64,000 nucleotides of DNA from Rhizobiaceae bacterium (lineage in GTDB: Bacteria > Pseudomonadota > Alphaproteobacteria > Rhizobiales > Rhizobiaceae), in assembly GCA_019635695.1 (NCBI GenBank), contig JAHBYZ010000002.1:1-64000 (forward strand). The letters are read 5' to 3'. Positions 26,802 to 35,531 of this stretch are shown here, piece by piece (the stretch's first letter is position 1; each line of letters starts with the position of its first letter). The translations under genes were made by a program, and so were the position numbers. Under the pieces are notes generated by a model. That model had not been told where the DNA came from and did no database searches. It worked only from the letters and a program-made list of their open reading frames with translations.

Positions 26802-27812
26802 ATGGCGGACAAGCTGAAACTGCCGGCGAAGATGACGGCGGTCGCCATCACCGAGCCCGGCGGACCGATGGTGCTGAAGCCGGAAAAGCGCGACCTGCCG
26901 GAGCCAGCGCCGGGCGAGATCCTGATCCGCGTACGCGCTGCCGGCGTGAACCGGCCGGACGTGATCCAGCGCCAGGGTCTGTACCCGCCGCCGCCCGGCG
27001 CATCCGACCTCCCGGGGCTGGAAGCGGCGGGCGAGGTTGCTGCTGTTGGCCCTGACACGCCGCGCTGGAAGGTCGGCGACCGCGTCTGCGCGCTGACGCC
27101 GGGCGGCGCCTATGCGGAATACGTGAAGGTGCACGGCACCATCGCGCTGCCGGTTCCCGACGGATTTACCTTCACCGAGGCAGCCGCCCTGCCCGAGACC
27201 TTCTTCACGGTGTGGCACAACGTTTTCCAGCGCGGCGGGCTGAAGGCCGGCGAGGCGCTGCTGATCCACGGCGGCTCGTCCGGCATCGGCACGACAGCCA
27301 TCCAGCTCGGCTCGGCCTTCGGAGCTTATGTGCTGGTCACCGCCGGTTCGGCGGCAAAATGCGAGGCCTGCATCGGGCTCGGCGCCGATCGTGCCATCAA
27401 CTACCGCGCCGAGGACTTCGTCACGGTCGTCAAGGACGCCACCGGCGGCAAGGGCGCCGACGTCATCCTCGACATGGTCGCCGGCAGCTATGTCGCCCGC
27501 AACTATCAGGCGGCAGCAGACGACGGTCGCATCGTGCAGATCGCCGTCCAGGGCGGGCCGAAGGCCGAAGCCGACTTCGCCGTGCTGATGCGCAAGCGCC
27601 TGACCCACACCGGCTCGACGCTGCGGCCGCGTTCCGTGGCCTTCAAGGCCCAAATCGCCGCCGAGTTGGAGGAAAAGGTCTGGCCGCTGCTGGCCGAACG
27701 CCGCGTCGCGCCCGTCATGGACATGATCTTCCCGCTGCGCGACGCCTGGCGCGCCCACGAGCGCATGGAAGCCGGCGACCACATCGGCAAGATCGTGCTG
27801 GATGTGGCGTAG
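26802..27812 (+). CDS. NAD(P)H quinone oxidoreductase, zeta-crystallin/PIG3 type
   Basis: Zinc-free medium-chain dehydrogenase of 336 residues reducing quinones with NADPH. Key segments are RVRAAGVNRPDVIQRQGLYPPP, PGLEAAGEVAAVG, the cofactor loop GGSSGIGTTAIQLG (about 149-162) and TGSTLRPRSVAFKAQI near residue 268, which is the PIG3-like subgroup marker. It is transcribed alone, divergent from the DUF1192 gene. Physiological quinone unknown. Confidence 0.92.
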   Translation: MADKLKLPAKMTAVAITEPGGPMVLKPEKRDLPEPAPGEILIRVRAAGVNRPDVIQRQGLYPPPPGASDLPGLEAAGEVAAVGPDTPRWKVGDRVCALTPGGAYAEYVKVHGTIALPVPDGFTFTEAAALPETFFTVWHNVFQRGGLKAGEALLIHGGSSGIGTTAIQLGSAFGAYVLVTAGSAAKCEACIGLGADRAINYRAEDFVTVVKDATGGKGADVILDMVAGSYVARNYQAAADDGRIVQIAVQGGPKAEADFAVLMRKRLTHTGSTLRPRSVAFKAQIAAELEEKVWPLLAERRVAPVMDMIFPLRDAWRAHERMEAGDHIGKIVLDVA

Positions 27813-27822
27813 AAGCCGGACG

Positions 27823-28221
27823 CTAGACGCAGGCCTCGATGCCCAGGCCGGCGGTGTGGCGCCGAGAGCGGCGCAAGGCCGCTAGCGATCGCCGCGCCGC
27901 ATCGAGCCCGAGATCGTGCACCTCGAGATAGGTTGAGGTCGAGGCGGCGGGCCATAATTCGTAGAGGCGCTCTATGGCAGCGGGGAGATCGTCGGAACCG
28001 GACGCATCCTCGCGCGGCAGCACATGGCCGGCGGCGATTTCTACGATCAGCGCCTTTGCCGCGCTCCAGCGCCGGCGGTCGCGGCCGGCAAACTGCGTAT
28101 CGCCCTGCGGTTCGACGCGGGCGGCCTGCGCATGCCGCGCAAGGATGGCGACCATCCTGTCTATTTCATCGTCGACACGGTCAAAGGCCGCCGGCGCGGC
28201 AAGGCGAAGCGTCATGTTCAT
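27823..28221 (-). CDS. Hypothetical protein
   Basis: A soluble protein of about 132 residues that I do not recognise. It starts MNMTLRLAAPAAFDRVDDEIDRMV, has no membrane segment or signal peptide, and ends in an arginine-rich helix (RRSLAALRRSRRHTAGLG). Codon use matches its neighbours and the frame is open to the stop convergent with the quinone reductase gene, so it is likely real. A perfect inverted repeat sits 2 bp upstream of its start. MTLRL at 28215 is an alternative start. Confidence 0.6.
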   Translation of the reverse strand: MNMTLRLAAPAAFDRVDDEIDRMVAILARHAQAARVEPQGDTQFAGRDRRRWSAAKALIVEIAAGHVLPREDASGSDDLPAAIERLYELWPAASTSTYLEVHDLGLDAARRSLAALRRSRRHTAGLGIEACV

Positions 28222-28223
28222 CT

Positions 28224-28247
28224 CGTTATATTCCAGCAAATATAACG
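28224..28247. promoter_or_regulatory. AT-rich inverted repeat, candidate operator
   Basis: CGTTATATT (28224-28232) and AATATAACG (28239-28247) form perfect 9-bp arms around CCAGCA. The site lies immediately upstream of the leftward hypothetical gene and about 100 bp upstream of the rightward aldo/keto reductase. Such an AT-rich dyad in roughly 65% GC DNA looks like a repressor operator in a divergent promoter. The cognate regulator is not identifiable. Confidence 0.5.
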
Positions 28248-28348
28248 TTTCCGCAAGCCCTGGAATCCTGCTTGAAACGGCGCGCCGCCGGAGCGTGCCT
28301 TGCCCGTCTCCGCTCCATGCTGCATGGATGCCCAAACTGGAGGCCGCC

Positions 28349-29377
28349 ATGGCGCGCGATGCAGAGACGAACACAAGCCATACGGCCGCGGCGATGCGCA
28401 GGCGCCCGCTTGGCACCGGCGGCCCGCTCGTGGCGCCGATCGGTCTCGGCTGCATGAGCTTCGGCGGCTTCTACGGCCCGACCGACCGGCGAGAGAGCCA
28501 TGAGACTCTGGCCCGCGCGCTCGATCTCGGCATCGACCACCTCGACACCGCCAACCGCTATGGCGACGGCATCTCAGAGGAGGTGATCGGCGGCTTCATC
28601 AAGGACAGGCCCAACAGCTTTACGATCGCCACCAAGGCCGGCATAGAGCCGAAGCCGACGCGCCATTACGACAACTCGCCCGCCTATCTGCGGCGCTGCC
28701 TGGAGGACTCGCTGCGCCGGCTCGGCGTCGAGCACGTCCATCTCTACTACATCCACCGACGAGAACAGGCGCGGCCGGTCGAAGAGGTGATGGAGACGCT
28801 CGTCCGCTTCAAGGAAGAGGGCAAGATCGGCGCTATCGGCCTTTCGGAGATCGCGCCGTCGACGCTCGAGCGCGCAGCCGCTGTCCACCCGGTCGCCGCC
28901 GTCCAGTCGGAATATTCGCTGTGGACGCGCCAGCCCGAGCTCGGTCTCGTGCAGGCCTGCGCACGACACGGCGCTGCGCTGGTCGCCTTCTCGCCGCTCG
29001 GCCGCGGCATGCTCTCCGGCACCTTTCCGACGATTGCCGACCTGCCCGACCGCGACTTCCGCAAAGCCAATCCCCGCTTCGCCGAGCCCAATTTCGCCGC
29101 CAACCGCAGCGCGATCACGCGTTTCGCCGACTATGCCCGCTCCCTCGGCCACTCGCCCGCCTCTATGGCGCTCGCCTGGGTGGTCGCGCAGGCGCCCCAC
29201 GTCGTCGCCATTCCCGGCACGCGCTCCGCGCGCCATCTCGACGAGTTGGCCGGGGCTTTCGCCATCGAGCTGTCTACCGAACAAAGGGCCATGATCGAGA
29301 AGCTGTTGCCCTTGGGATTCGCCCATGGCGACCGTTATTCGGACACGCAGATCAACGGCATAGAGCGTTATTGCTGA
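28349..29377 (+). CDS. Aldo/keto reductase
   Basis: NADPH-dependent TIM-barrel oxidoreductase of 342 residues. The catalytic tetrad is present: Asp66, Tyr71 (LDTANRYGDG), Lys96 (ATKAG) and His136 (YYIHR). YSLWTRQPE and FSPLGRGMLSG are typical of the AKR13/YakC-like group. The ATG at 28349 is chosen for its GGAGG 7 bp upstream. The next gene (cyclo-ligase) starts 5 bp after its stop, so the two share a transcript. The substrate is unknown. Confidence 0.92.
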   Translation: MARDAETNTSHTAAAMRRRPLGTGGPLVAPIGLGCMSFGGFYGPTDRRESHETLARALDLGIDHLDTANRYGDGISEEVIGGFIKDRPNSFTIATKAGIEPKPTRHYDNSPAYLRRCLEDSLRRLGVEHVHLYYIHRREQARPVEEVMETLVRFKEEGKIGAIGLSEIAPSTLERAAAVHPVAAVQSEYSLWTRQPELGLVQACARHGAALVAFSPLGRGMLSGTFPTIADLPDRDFRKANPRFAEPNFAANRSAITRFADYARSLGHSPASMALAWVVAQAPHVVAIPGTRSARHLDELAGAFAIELSTEQRAMIEKLLPLGFAHGDRYSDTQINGIERYC

Positions 29378-29382
29378 ACGGC

Positions 29383-29958
29383 ATGAAGGACTTGAAGAGA
29401 TCCCTGCGCGCGCAGGCGCTGGCGCGCCGCGACGCGCTCGACCCGCAATGGCGCATCGAGGCCTCGCTCGCCATGGCGGAGGCGGCAGAACAATGGGACG
29501 TCGGGCCCGGCGCGGTCGTCTCCGGCTTCTGGCCGATACGATCGGAAGTGGACGTGCGGCCGCTGATGTTCGCCCTGCGCGACCGCGGCGCGCGCCTCTG
29601 CCTGCCGGCGATCCTCGACCGGTCCACGATCGTGTTTCGAGAGCTGATGCGCGGCGCGCCACTGATCGACATGGGTTTTGGCACGCACGGCCCCGGCCCG
29701 GAAGCCCCAGTCATGGAACCGGAGCTGATGCTGGTGCCGCTCGCCGCCTTCGACGCACGCGGCCACCGCATCGGCTACGGCGCCGGCTACTACGACCGCG
29801 CCATCGCGCGCCTGCTTGCGGCAGGCCGCCGGCCGCGGCTGGTCGGCATCGCGTTCACCTGCCAGGAGGTCGCGCGCGTGCCCGACGAGCCGCACGACGT
29901 GGTTCTGCCGACGATCCTCACCGAAACCGGCTTGCGAAGCTTCGCGCCGGTTCTATAG
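29383..29958 (+). CDS. 5-formyltetrahydrofolate cyclo-ligase
   Basis: Converts 5-formyl-THF to 5,10-methenyl-THF with ATP, recycling an inhibitory folate. The 191-residue protein has the family signature RIGYGAGYYDR (129-139) and PLAAFDARGHRIG, with SGFWPIRSEVD near residue 47 binding the folate. It follows the aldo/keto reductase by 5 bp and precedes a TIGR00282 phosphoesterase by 9 bp, the usual rhizobial order. No 6S RNA gene could fit in the short upstream gap. Confidence 0.92.
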   Translation: MKDLKRSLRAQALARRDALDPQWRIEASLAMAEAAEQWDVGPGAVVSGFWPIRSEVDVRPLMFALRDRGARLCLPAILDRSTIVFRELMRGAPLIDMGFGTHGPGPEAPVMEPELMLVPLAAFDARGHRIGYGAGYYDRAIARLLAAGRRPRLVGIAFTCQEVARVPDEPHDVVLPTILTETGLRSFAPVL

Positions 29959-29967
29959 AGAGCGCCC

Positions 29968-30792
29968 ATGCGACTGCTTTTTCTCGGCGACATGGTCGGC
30001 CGCACCGGGCGCACCGCCGTATGGGAGCGGCTGCCGGGGCTGATCTCCGACTTCCGGCTCGATTTCGTCATCGTCAACGGCGAGAACGCCGCCGGCGGTT
30101 TCGGCATCACCGAGGAGATCTTCCGCAACACGCTCGATGCCGGCGCCGACGTCGTCACGACAGGCAACCATGTGTGGGACCAGCGCGAGGCGCTGAGTTT
30201 CGCGCCGCGCGAGGACCGCTTCCTGCGCCCCGTAAACTTCCCCAAGGGTACGCCGGGACGCGGCAGCGGCGTCTACACGGCGAGGAACGGCGCCCGCGTC
30301 TTCGTGTCGAACATCATGGGCCGCGTGTTCATGCATCCAGAGCTGGACGATCCGTTCCAAGCGGGAGAGCGCGAGCTGGGGTCGGCGCCTCTGGGCGAGG
30401 TGGCAGACGCCGTGGTCATCGACTTCCACGCCGAGGCGACGAGCGAGAAGATGTGCTTCGCCCATTTCGTCGACGGCCGCGCCAGCCTGGTCGTCGGCAC
30501 GCACACGCACCAGCCGACGGCCGACCACCAGATCCTCAACGGCGGCACCGGCTACATGACCGATGCGGGAATGTGTGGCGACTACGATTCCTCGCTCGGC
30601 ATGGACAAGGAGGAACCGCTGAACCGCTTTCTCTCCAAGGTGCCAAAGGGCCGCTTCGAGGCAGCCAACGGCCCTGCGACGATCTGCGGCGTCGGCGTCG
30701 ACATCTCCGACCGCACCGGTCTGGCAGAGGCGATCGCGCCGATCAGGCTCGGGCCGAGGCTCGAAGAGACCGTTCCGTCGTTCTGGCGTTAA
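29968..30792 (+). CDS. TIGR00282/YmdB-family metallophosphoesterase
   Basis: A 274-residue metal-dependent phosphoesterase related to Bacillus YmdB, which hydrolyses 2',3'-cyclic nucleotides. The metal ligands lie in LFLGDMVG (about 4-11), FVIVNGENAAGGFG, TTGNHVWDQ and VGTHTHQPTADHQILNGG. The length is standard. Third gene of the aldo/keto reductase, cyclo-ligase and phosphoesterase run. The biological substrate in alphaproteobacteria is not known. Confidence 0.92.
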   Translation: MRLLFLGDMVGRTGRTAVWERLPGLISDFRLDFVIVNGENAAGGFGITEEIFRNTLDAGADVVTTGNHVWDQREALSFAPREDRFLRPVNFPKGTPGRGSGVYTARNGARVFVSNIMGRVFMHPELDDPFQAGERELGSAPLGEVADAVVIDFHAEATSEKMCFAHFVDGRASLVVGTHTHQPTADHQILNGGTGYMTDAGMCGDYDSSLGMDKEEPLNRFLSKVPKGRFEAANGPATICGVGVDISDRTGLAEAIAPIRLGPRLEETVPSFWR

Positions 30793-30795
30793 ATT

Positions 30796-30822
30796 CCCCG
30801 CGGCCCCGATATTGACGCGGGG
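30796..30822 (+). terminator. Hairpin after the phosphoesterase gene
   Basis: CCCCGCG (30796-30802) pairs with CGCGGGG (30816-30822) around a 13-nt loop, beginning 3 bp after the stop codon. There is no T-run. A likely transcription stop or stabilising hairpin before the terC promoter. Confidence 0.4.
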
Positions 30823-30891
30823 CGGGTCCGTTCCTAGCTCTGTCGGAAATTCTCATACAGGCCGCGAAGGCCGGACATTCCCCGGGGACAC

Positions 30892-31662
30892 ATGATGGAA
30901 TTCCTTGCCGCGCATTTCCTTTGGGTCAATGACCCCACCGCGTGGATCGCTCTCGTCACGCTCATCGCGCTTGAGGTCGTGCTCGGCATCGACAACCTCA
31001 TCTTCATCTCCATCCTGACCAACAAGCTGCCCGAGCATCAGCGCGCCAATGCGCGGCGGCTGGGCATCGGCGCGGCGCTCATCATGCGCCTCGTGCTGCT
31101 CGCGACCATCTCGTTCATCGTCAGCCTGACCGCGCCGGTCTTCACGGCGTTCGGTCACCCGTTTTCCTGGCGCGACATCATCCTGATCGCCGGCGGCCTG
31201 TTCCTGGTGTGGAAGGCGACAAAGGAAATTCATCATTCCGTCGATCCCGGCGACGGCAAGGACAACGTGGTTTCCAACACTTTGAACCTGACGCTCGGTG
31301 CCGCGATCTTCCAGATCCTGCTGCTCGACCTCGTCTTCTCAATCGACTCGATCATCACCGCCGTCGGCATGGTCGACGAGATCGCCATCATGTACATCGC
31401 GGTGATCATCACCGTGGCGGTGATGCTGATGGCGGCCGCGCCGCTCGCCAACTTCATCGAGAAGAACCCGACCATCGTCATGCTGGCGCTGGGCTTCCTG
31501 CTGATGATCGGCACGACTCTGATCGCCGACGGCTTCGGCTTCCACGTGCCGAAGGGCTACATCTACGCGGCGATGGGCTTCTCCGTTTTTGTCGAGCTGC
31601 TCAACATGCTGTCGCGGCGCCGTAAGGACAAGTCGAAGGCCAGCGGAACGATCGCTCACTGA
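30892..31662 (+). CDS. TerC-family integral membrane protein
   Basis: A 256-residue membrane protein with seven predicted helices carrying intramembrane acidic residues: [14 protein letters not shown] (about 24-37) and [17 protein letters not shown] (about 144-160). These motifs define TerC/Alx proteins, now linked to Mn2+ export and metalation of exported enzymes. It is a single gene not associated with ter tellurite genes. ATG 30892 or 30895 are both possible. A strong hairpin follows. Confidence 0.92.
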   Translation: MMEFLAAHFLWVNDPTAWIALVTLIALEVVLGIDNLIFISILTNKLPEHQRANARRLGIGAALIMRLVLLATISFIVSLTAPVFTAFGHPFSWRDIILIAGGLFLVWKATKEIHHSVDPGDGKDNVVSNTLNLTLGAAIFQILLLDLVFSIDSIITAVGMVDEIAIMYIAVIITVAVMLMAAAPLANFIEKNPTIVMLALGFLLMIGTTLIADGFGFHVPKGYIYAAMGFSVFVELLNMLSRRRKDKSKASGTIAH

Positions 31663-31665
31663 TGC

Positions 31666-31699
31666 AACGACGGCCGCAGCGCCTGCCGCGGCCGTCGTT
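31666..31699 (+). terminator. Strong terminator hairpin after terC
   Basis: Perfect 12-bp stem AACGACGGCCGC / GCGGCCGTCGTT around a 10-nt loop, starting 3 bp after the stop codon. It lacks a long T-run but ends in TT and is the most stable stem in this stretch. Confidence 0.7.
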
Positions 31700-31760
31700 C
31701 GTCGCCGAACTGTTAACGAAATCGAAATCCGCGCTCCCATAGGTAGTCAGACGCCTGACT

Positions 31761-32009
31761 ATGGGGAGTTTGGCAGTGTCGATCGTTTCCACGTCGCCGG
31801 ACGTTCACGGCGAGCGCGGATCCGGCAGCCTTGAAGGGTTCCTGATCGTAACAGGAGCCGTCGTTGCCGCGTCCCTGTTCGGTATCACCACGCGCCCGGC
31901 CGGATTCCTCGCCGCCATCTGGCCCGCGAACGCGATCCTGCTCGGGATCATGTTGCGCTGGCCGTCCCTCGCCTCAGTCCAGAACTGGATCGGCGCCTTC
32001 CTCGGCTAG
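31761..32009 (+). pseudogene. 5' fragment of a MASE1-GGDEF gene, cut by an in-frame TAG
   Basis: Encodes 82 residues with the first two MASE1 helices, including GFLAAIWPANAILLGIMLRWPS and NWIGAFLG. It stops at TAG 32007-32009. The next codon, ATG 32010, continues the same frame with VADLATGGDLFVSLWL, which is the expected continuation of the domain. MASE1 proteins normally have an aromatic residue here (GAFLGY), so a single change of a Tyr codon to amber explains the break. It could also be read through by suppression or be a sequencing error. Confidence 0.7.
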
Positions 32010-33203
32010 ATGGTCGCCGACCTGGCGACCGGCGGCGACCTCTTCGTGTCGCTGTGGCTGAACATGGCCAATATCGTCGGGGCGATGACCGGCTACGTGC
32101 TGTTCCAGTTCGCCTCCGAGGAGAGGCGGCGGCTGCGGCGCCCGCTCTCCGTTTTGCTCCTCCTGCTCGTGTGTTCGGGCGCCGCTGCCACTGCTGCGCT
32201 CGCAGGCGGCGGCGCAGCGCGCATCCTGTTCGGCCGAGACATGCTCACCGGGCTGGAATTCTGGTTCGTGACCGAGCTGGTCAACATGCTCGTCGTCCTG
32301 CCCCCGATCCTCGCTTTTCCCGAGATGCGCTTGCGCATCCCTTCGGTCAGCGAAACGCTGCGCCGGCTCGACTGGAAAAGCGTCGCGCCGCTGTGCGCCC
32401 TGGTCGTGGCAGCCGCGATCGGGCTGGTCGTACGCGGACCGGGCGCTCTCGCACTGAGCGTACCTGCCTTGATCTGGTGCGCCCTGACCTACCGGCTGTT
32501 CACTACGGCGCTCATCACGATGGCATTCGGCGCGGCCATGCTGATGGCCGGTTCGGCCGGCCTGCTGTCGCTGCCGGGAAACGCGGACTATTTCGAGACG
32601 TCGAATTCGATCCGGCTCGGCATCGCGCTGATGGCGCTCGGTCCGCTGACCATTTCGGCGATGAACCTCGTGCGCGAAGAACTGCTGGTGCAGCTGGATC
32701 ACGCAGCTTCCCATGACCCGCTGACCGGGGCTCTGTCGCGCCGCGCGCTCATGGAGCGCGGCTGCGCGATAACGACGCGGGCCCTCGACAGCGGCGGCGA
32801 GGTCGCATTCCTGATGATCGACGCCGACAACTTCAAACGGATCAATGACACCCACGGCCATGCCGCTGGCGACAAGGTCCTTGTCGCGTTGGCCGCATTC
32901 GTGTCGACCATGCTGCGCCCGGCCGACCTGTTTGGCCGGTTGGGCGGCGAGGAGTTCGGGATACTGCTGCCGAGAACCGCCGCCCATGAGCGCGACATCG
33001 TTGCCGAGCGCATTCGCGCCGCACTGGCGACACTTCCGGTCGAAATCACGACCGGCGAGTTCATCTACTTCACCGTGAGCATTGGCGCCGCCAACCTCCG
33101 GCAGTTCTCGGACTTAGGTCTCGAGACACTGATGACGCGCGCGGATCAGGCGCTCTATGGCGCCAAATTCGGAGGCAAGAACCGGGTTTGCGCCGCCGCC
33201 TGA
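32010..33203 (+). CDS. Diguanylate cyclase (GGDEF) with truncated MASE1 sensor
   Basis: Remainder of the amber-split gene, 397 residues if translation restarts at the ATG that directly abuts the stop (TAGATG). It holds about six remaining MASE1 helices (1-205) and a complete GGDEF domain (about 220-395): DPLTGALSRRALME, FLMIDADNFKRINDTHGHAAGD and the intact active-site loop RLGGEEF. It would make c-di-GMP in response to an unknown membrane signal. No Shine-Dalgarno is visible before the ATG, so expression would need stop-codon read-through or coupled reinitiation. Confidence 0.8.
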   Translation: MVADLATGGDLFVSLWLNMANIVGAMTGYVLFQFASEERRRLRRPLSVLLLLLVCSGAAATAALAGGGAARILFGRDMLTGLEFWFVTELVNMLVVLPPILAFPEMRLRIPSVSETLRRLDWKSVAPLCALVVAAAIGLVVRGPGALALSVPALIWCALTYRLFTTALITMAFGAAMLMAGSAGLLSLPGNADYFETSNSIRLGIALMALGPLTISAMNLVREELLVQLDHAASHDPLTGALSRRALMERGCAITTRALDSGGEVAFLMIDADNFKRINDTHGHAAGDKVLVALAAFVSTMLRPADLFGRLGGEEFGILLPRTAAHERDIVAERIRAALATLPVEITTGEFIYFTVSIGAANLRQFSDLGLETLMTRADQALYGAKFGGKNRVCAAA

Positions 33204-33233
33204 CCGGCCGGCAGACTTCCGCGTGGAACCGGT

Positions 33234-33827
33234 TCAGATACCCTGGCCGACCGGCGGAGTTTCCGGCCCGCCGGGAACGGGAATCAGCATCGACCGTTCC
33301 TTGAGCCAGGGATGGATGGCCACAGCCTCGCGCAGCGCCTTCTGGCCGAGTTCCATGCGCCCCTGCCGCATCAGCACGTGCGCCCGTCCCGACAACGCGC
33401 CGAAATGTCTGGGTTCCAGCGCCAGCGCCCGGTCGATGTCGGCAAGCGACTCATCCAGTTCGTCCTGCAGAAAGAGGATGAAGGCGCGCTGGTTCCAGCC
33501 CTCCGCGTAGCCGGGCGCCACCTCCACCACACGGTCGAGGATCGCCTTCGCACCGGCAAAATCGTAGGCCGAACGCCGCGCCATCGCGCGGTCGATGTCC
33601 TTGCGGATCTCGGCGGTTGGCCCCTGCGCCATCCAGAACCGCCAGATGGCATCTTCGGCGGCGCGGCCGTCGGCCTCGGTCGGCGCCCGCAGCAACCGCT
33701 CGAACAGCCGCTCGCGCACGGCTGCAGCGTCCTCCTGCGCCGTCGCAGGGACAACCGCAGGCGGCGCGAACGCTATCGTCGCCGCGAACAGGGCGGCCAG
33801 CGCGACGGCACGAAGCAGCCTGCGCAT
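33234..33827 (-). CDS. Secreted TPR-repeat protein
   Basis: A 197-residue protein with a Sec signal peptide (MRRLLRAVALAALFAATIAF, cleavage near ATAQ) and two or three tetratricopeptide repeats between about residues 75 and 170 (AYDFAGAKAILDRVVEVAPGY, DELDESLADIDRALALEPRH). Probably a periplasmic scaffold protein. It lies 4 bp downstream of the metallo-beta-lactamase-fold gene in the same direction, so they are likely one unit. Function unknown. Confidence 0.85.
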   Translation of the reverse strand: MRRLLRAVALAALFAATIAFAPPAVVPATAQEDAAAVRERLFERLLRAPTEADGRAAEDAIWRFWMAQGPTAEIRKDIDRAMARRSAYDFAGAKAILDRVVEVAPGYAEGWNQRAFILFLQDELDESLADIDRALALEPRHFGALSGRAHVLMRQGRMELGQKALREAVAIHPWLKERSMLIPVPGGPETPPVGQGI

Positions 33828-33831
33828 ATCG

Positions 33832-34659
33832 CTAGACTCCTTCGAGCACGATCACGGTCGGCCGCCGCGGCAGCGTCCGCAGGGAGACGGTGAGCGACCG
33901 CTCCTGTCGGAAATCGAGCGCAAAGCTGTCGCTCATGCGGCTGGTGAACTCGCTGAGCGGCGTCCAGTTGCGGTGCATCGGCAGCACGATCGAGGCGAAC
34001 AGGCGCTTGACGATATCAGTCATGGCGCCGGCCGAAAGCGTCATGCCGCCGTCGACCGGCACCATGACGATGTCGAGCCGGCCGATGGCGGCGTAGTGGG
34101 CGTCTTCAAGATGGTGATGCAGGTGGCCGAGATGGCCGATGCACAGGCCGGCGACCTCGAAGATGAAGATCGAGTTGCCGCCCACCTCCATGCCGCCGCC
34201 ATAGCTGCGTATGTCCGTGGGAACGTTGCGTACATAGACATCGTCGACGACCAGCGCGTGCTTCGCCGGCGTCGTGCCGTCTCCCCAGCCAGGCAGCGGA
34301 AACGCGATGCCGGGGTCGGGATAGAAGGTATGGTGCATGGAATGCGCCTTGTTCATGGTCACGATGCGCGGCAGCGGGTCCGATCCGTAGGCCCCGGAAT
34401 AGTCGGTGGCGATGCGCACGCCGGCCGGCGTCTCGATCACGTAAGTGGCATGTCCCGCATAGGTGATCGTCACCTCGCCGTCGCCGGTGGCGGCTTGCGT
34501 TTTCAGCGGCGCGGGCGTGAAGCTCGCGTAGGTCGCCCTCGGCAGCGACTGCGCAATGGCCATGCATTGCGACGGCACAGGATCGGCGGCCTGCTGCGCG
34601 AGCGCCGGCTGCGCGAACAGGGCGATTGCGGCGGCGAGCAGGCGGGCGACAGGCTGCAT
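33832..34659 (-). CDS. Exported metallo-beta-lactamase-fold (UlaG-like) hydrolase
   Basis: A 275-residue protein with a signal peptide (MQPVARLLAAAIALFAQPALA) and a fold like the UlaG/YycJ branch: ITYAGHATYVIETPAGVRIATDYSG, TMNKAHSMHHTF, GLCIGHLGHLHH and PVDGGMTLSAG. The classical HxHxDH string is replaced by NKAHSMHH, as in some UlaG-like proteins, so metal binding is uncertain. Periplasmic location and unknown substrate. Upstream neighbour of the TPR gene. Confidence 0.83.
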   Translation of the reverse strand: MQPVARLLAAAIALFAQPALAQQAADPVPSQCMAIAQSLPRATYASFTPAPLKTQAATGDGEVTITYAGHATYVIETPAGVRIATDYSGAYGSDPLPRIVTMNKAHSMHHTFYPDPGIAFPLPGWGDGTTPAKHALVVDDVYVRNVPTDIRSYGGGMEVGGNSIFIFEVAGLCIGHLGHLHHHLEDAHYAAIGRLDIVMVPVDGGMTLSAGAMTDIVKRLFASIVLPMHRNWTPLSEFTSRMSDSFALDFRQERSLTVSLRTLPRRPTVIVLEGV

Positions 34660-34768
34660 AACTGGCTCCGGGTGCGGCGGGCTCCCCCGGGCAAAGACGA
34701 TACAAGCGGCCGGCGCCGCGGCCAGCCCGCGCGGTTTCACGATTGCGCGAGGCGGCCGCTCCGCCGGC

Positions 34769-35362
34769 TTATTGCTTCACCGGCATATGGTGGGCCTTGT
34801 AGCCGAGCATCCGCGCCAGCCCGGCACCCGCGGCGAACATCGCCCGCTGCAACGGCCGTGGAAGGCCGGGCAGCCATGTCGGGTCCATCAGCGTATCGTT
34901 GAGGGTGAGCAGCGACTGCAGCGGATCGGCGATCTCGCCCTTGCGGTTGAGCTTGCCGCGCTGGGCGAGCGCCGCCGTCGTTTCGAAGAAGCGCAGGCCG
35001 CCGCTGGTCACCCGCAAATCCGGCTCGGGCGGCAGCACCGACTGGCGCACATGCATCTCTCCTGTCCCGACGTTGCGGGGATGGACATGGGTGGCTTCGG
35101 AAGGGACGTCGAAGACATGCGGCGCGTCGGCGCGCTGCCGCCGGCCACCGACTTCGCATTCCGCGCTGCCGGCGATCAGCTCGAAGCGCTCCACCACGGC
35201 GCCGGCAGGGCCGGAATGCACGTGTCTCGTCTGCACCAGCGCCTCGCCGGTGGGCACGAACCAGTCCATGACCAGGCGGGCGCCGCCATTGTCCTTGGGC
35301 AACTCGACGAAGATCAGGCGCATGCCGCCCGGAAACAGATAGCTGTCGCCCTTCTCGGTCAT
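34769..35362 (-). CDS. Cupin-like hypothetical protein
   Basis: A 197-residue protein whose first ~110 residues look like a cupin barrel: HVHSGPAGAVVERFELIAGSAECEVGG in short form (HVHS... then FELIAG) and THVHPRNVGTGEMHVRQSV with paired histidines. The C-terminal half is helical and ends in GYKAHHMPVKQ. The Cupin_2-like assignment is moderate. It is encoded on its own, upstream of and divergent from the yebC gene. Function unknown. Confidence 0.7.
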   Translation of the reverse strand: MTEKGDSYLFPGGMRLIFVELPKDNGGARLVMDWFVPTGEALVQTRHVHSGPAGAVVERFELIAGSAECEVGGRRQRADAPHVFDVPSEATHVHPRNVGTGEMHVRQSVLPPEPDLRVTSGGLRFFETTAALAQRGKLNRKGEIADPLQSLLTLNDTLMDPTWLPGLPRPLQRAMFAAGAGLARMLGYKAHHMPVKQ

Positions 35363-35531
35363 CGCGCCCTCCCTGCGGACCTTGGCGCGATTGTCGGCAT
35401 GACGCAGAGACGTGGCAAGCCATTTCTGCCGGTACGGCGAGACGGCGGCGGCGAACTTCTGGACGAATGGACGCGATTTCTCTATATGGCGCGCCGTTCA
35501 GCGACATCGCCAGAAATTCGCAAGGGGTGCC

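Noticed and set aside
30793-30891. Mn2+ (yybP-ykoY) riboswitch upstream of terC
   Set aside because: Expected because some terC/alx genes have one, but the conserved riboswitch core is absent and the gap holds only a terminator-like hairpin and a short leader.
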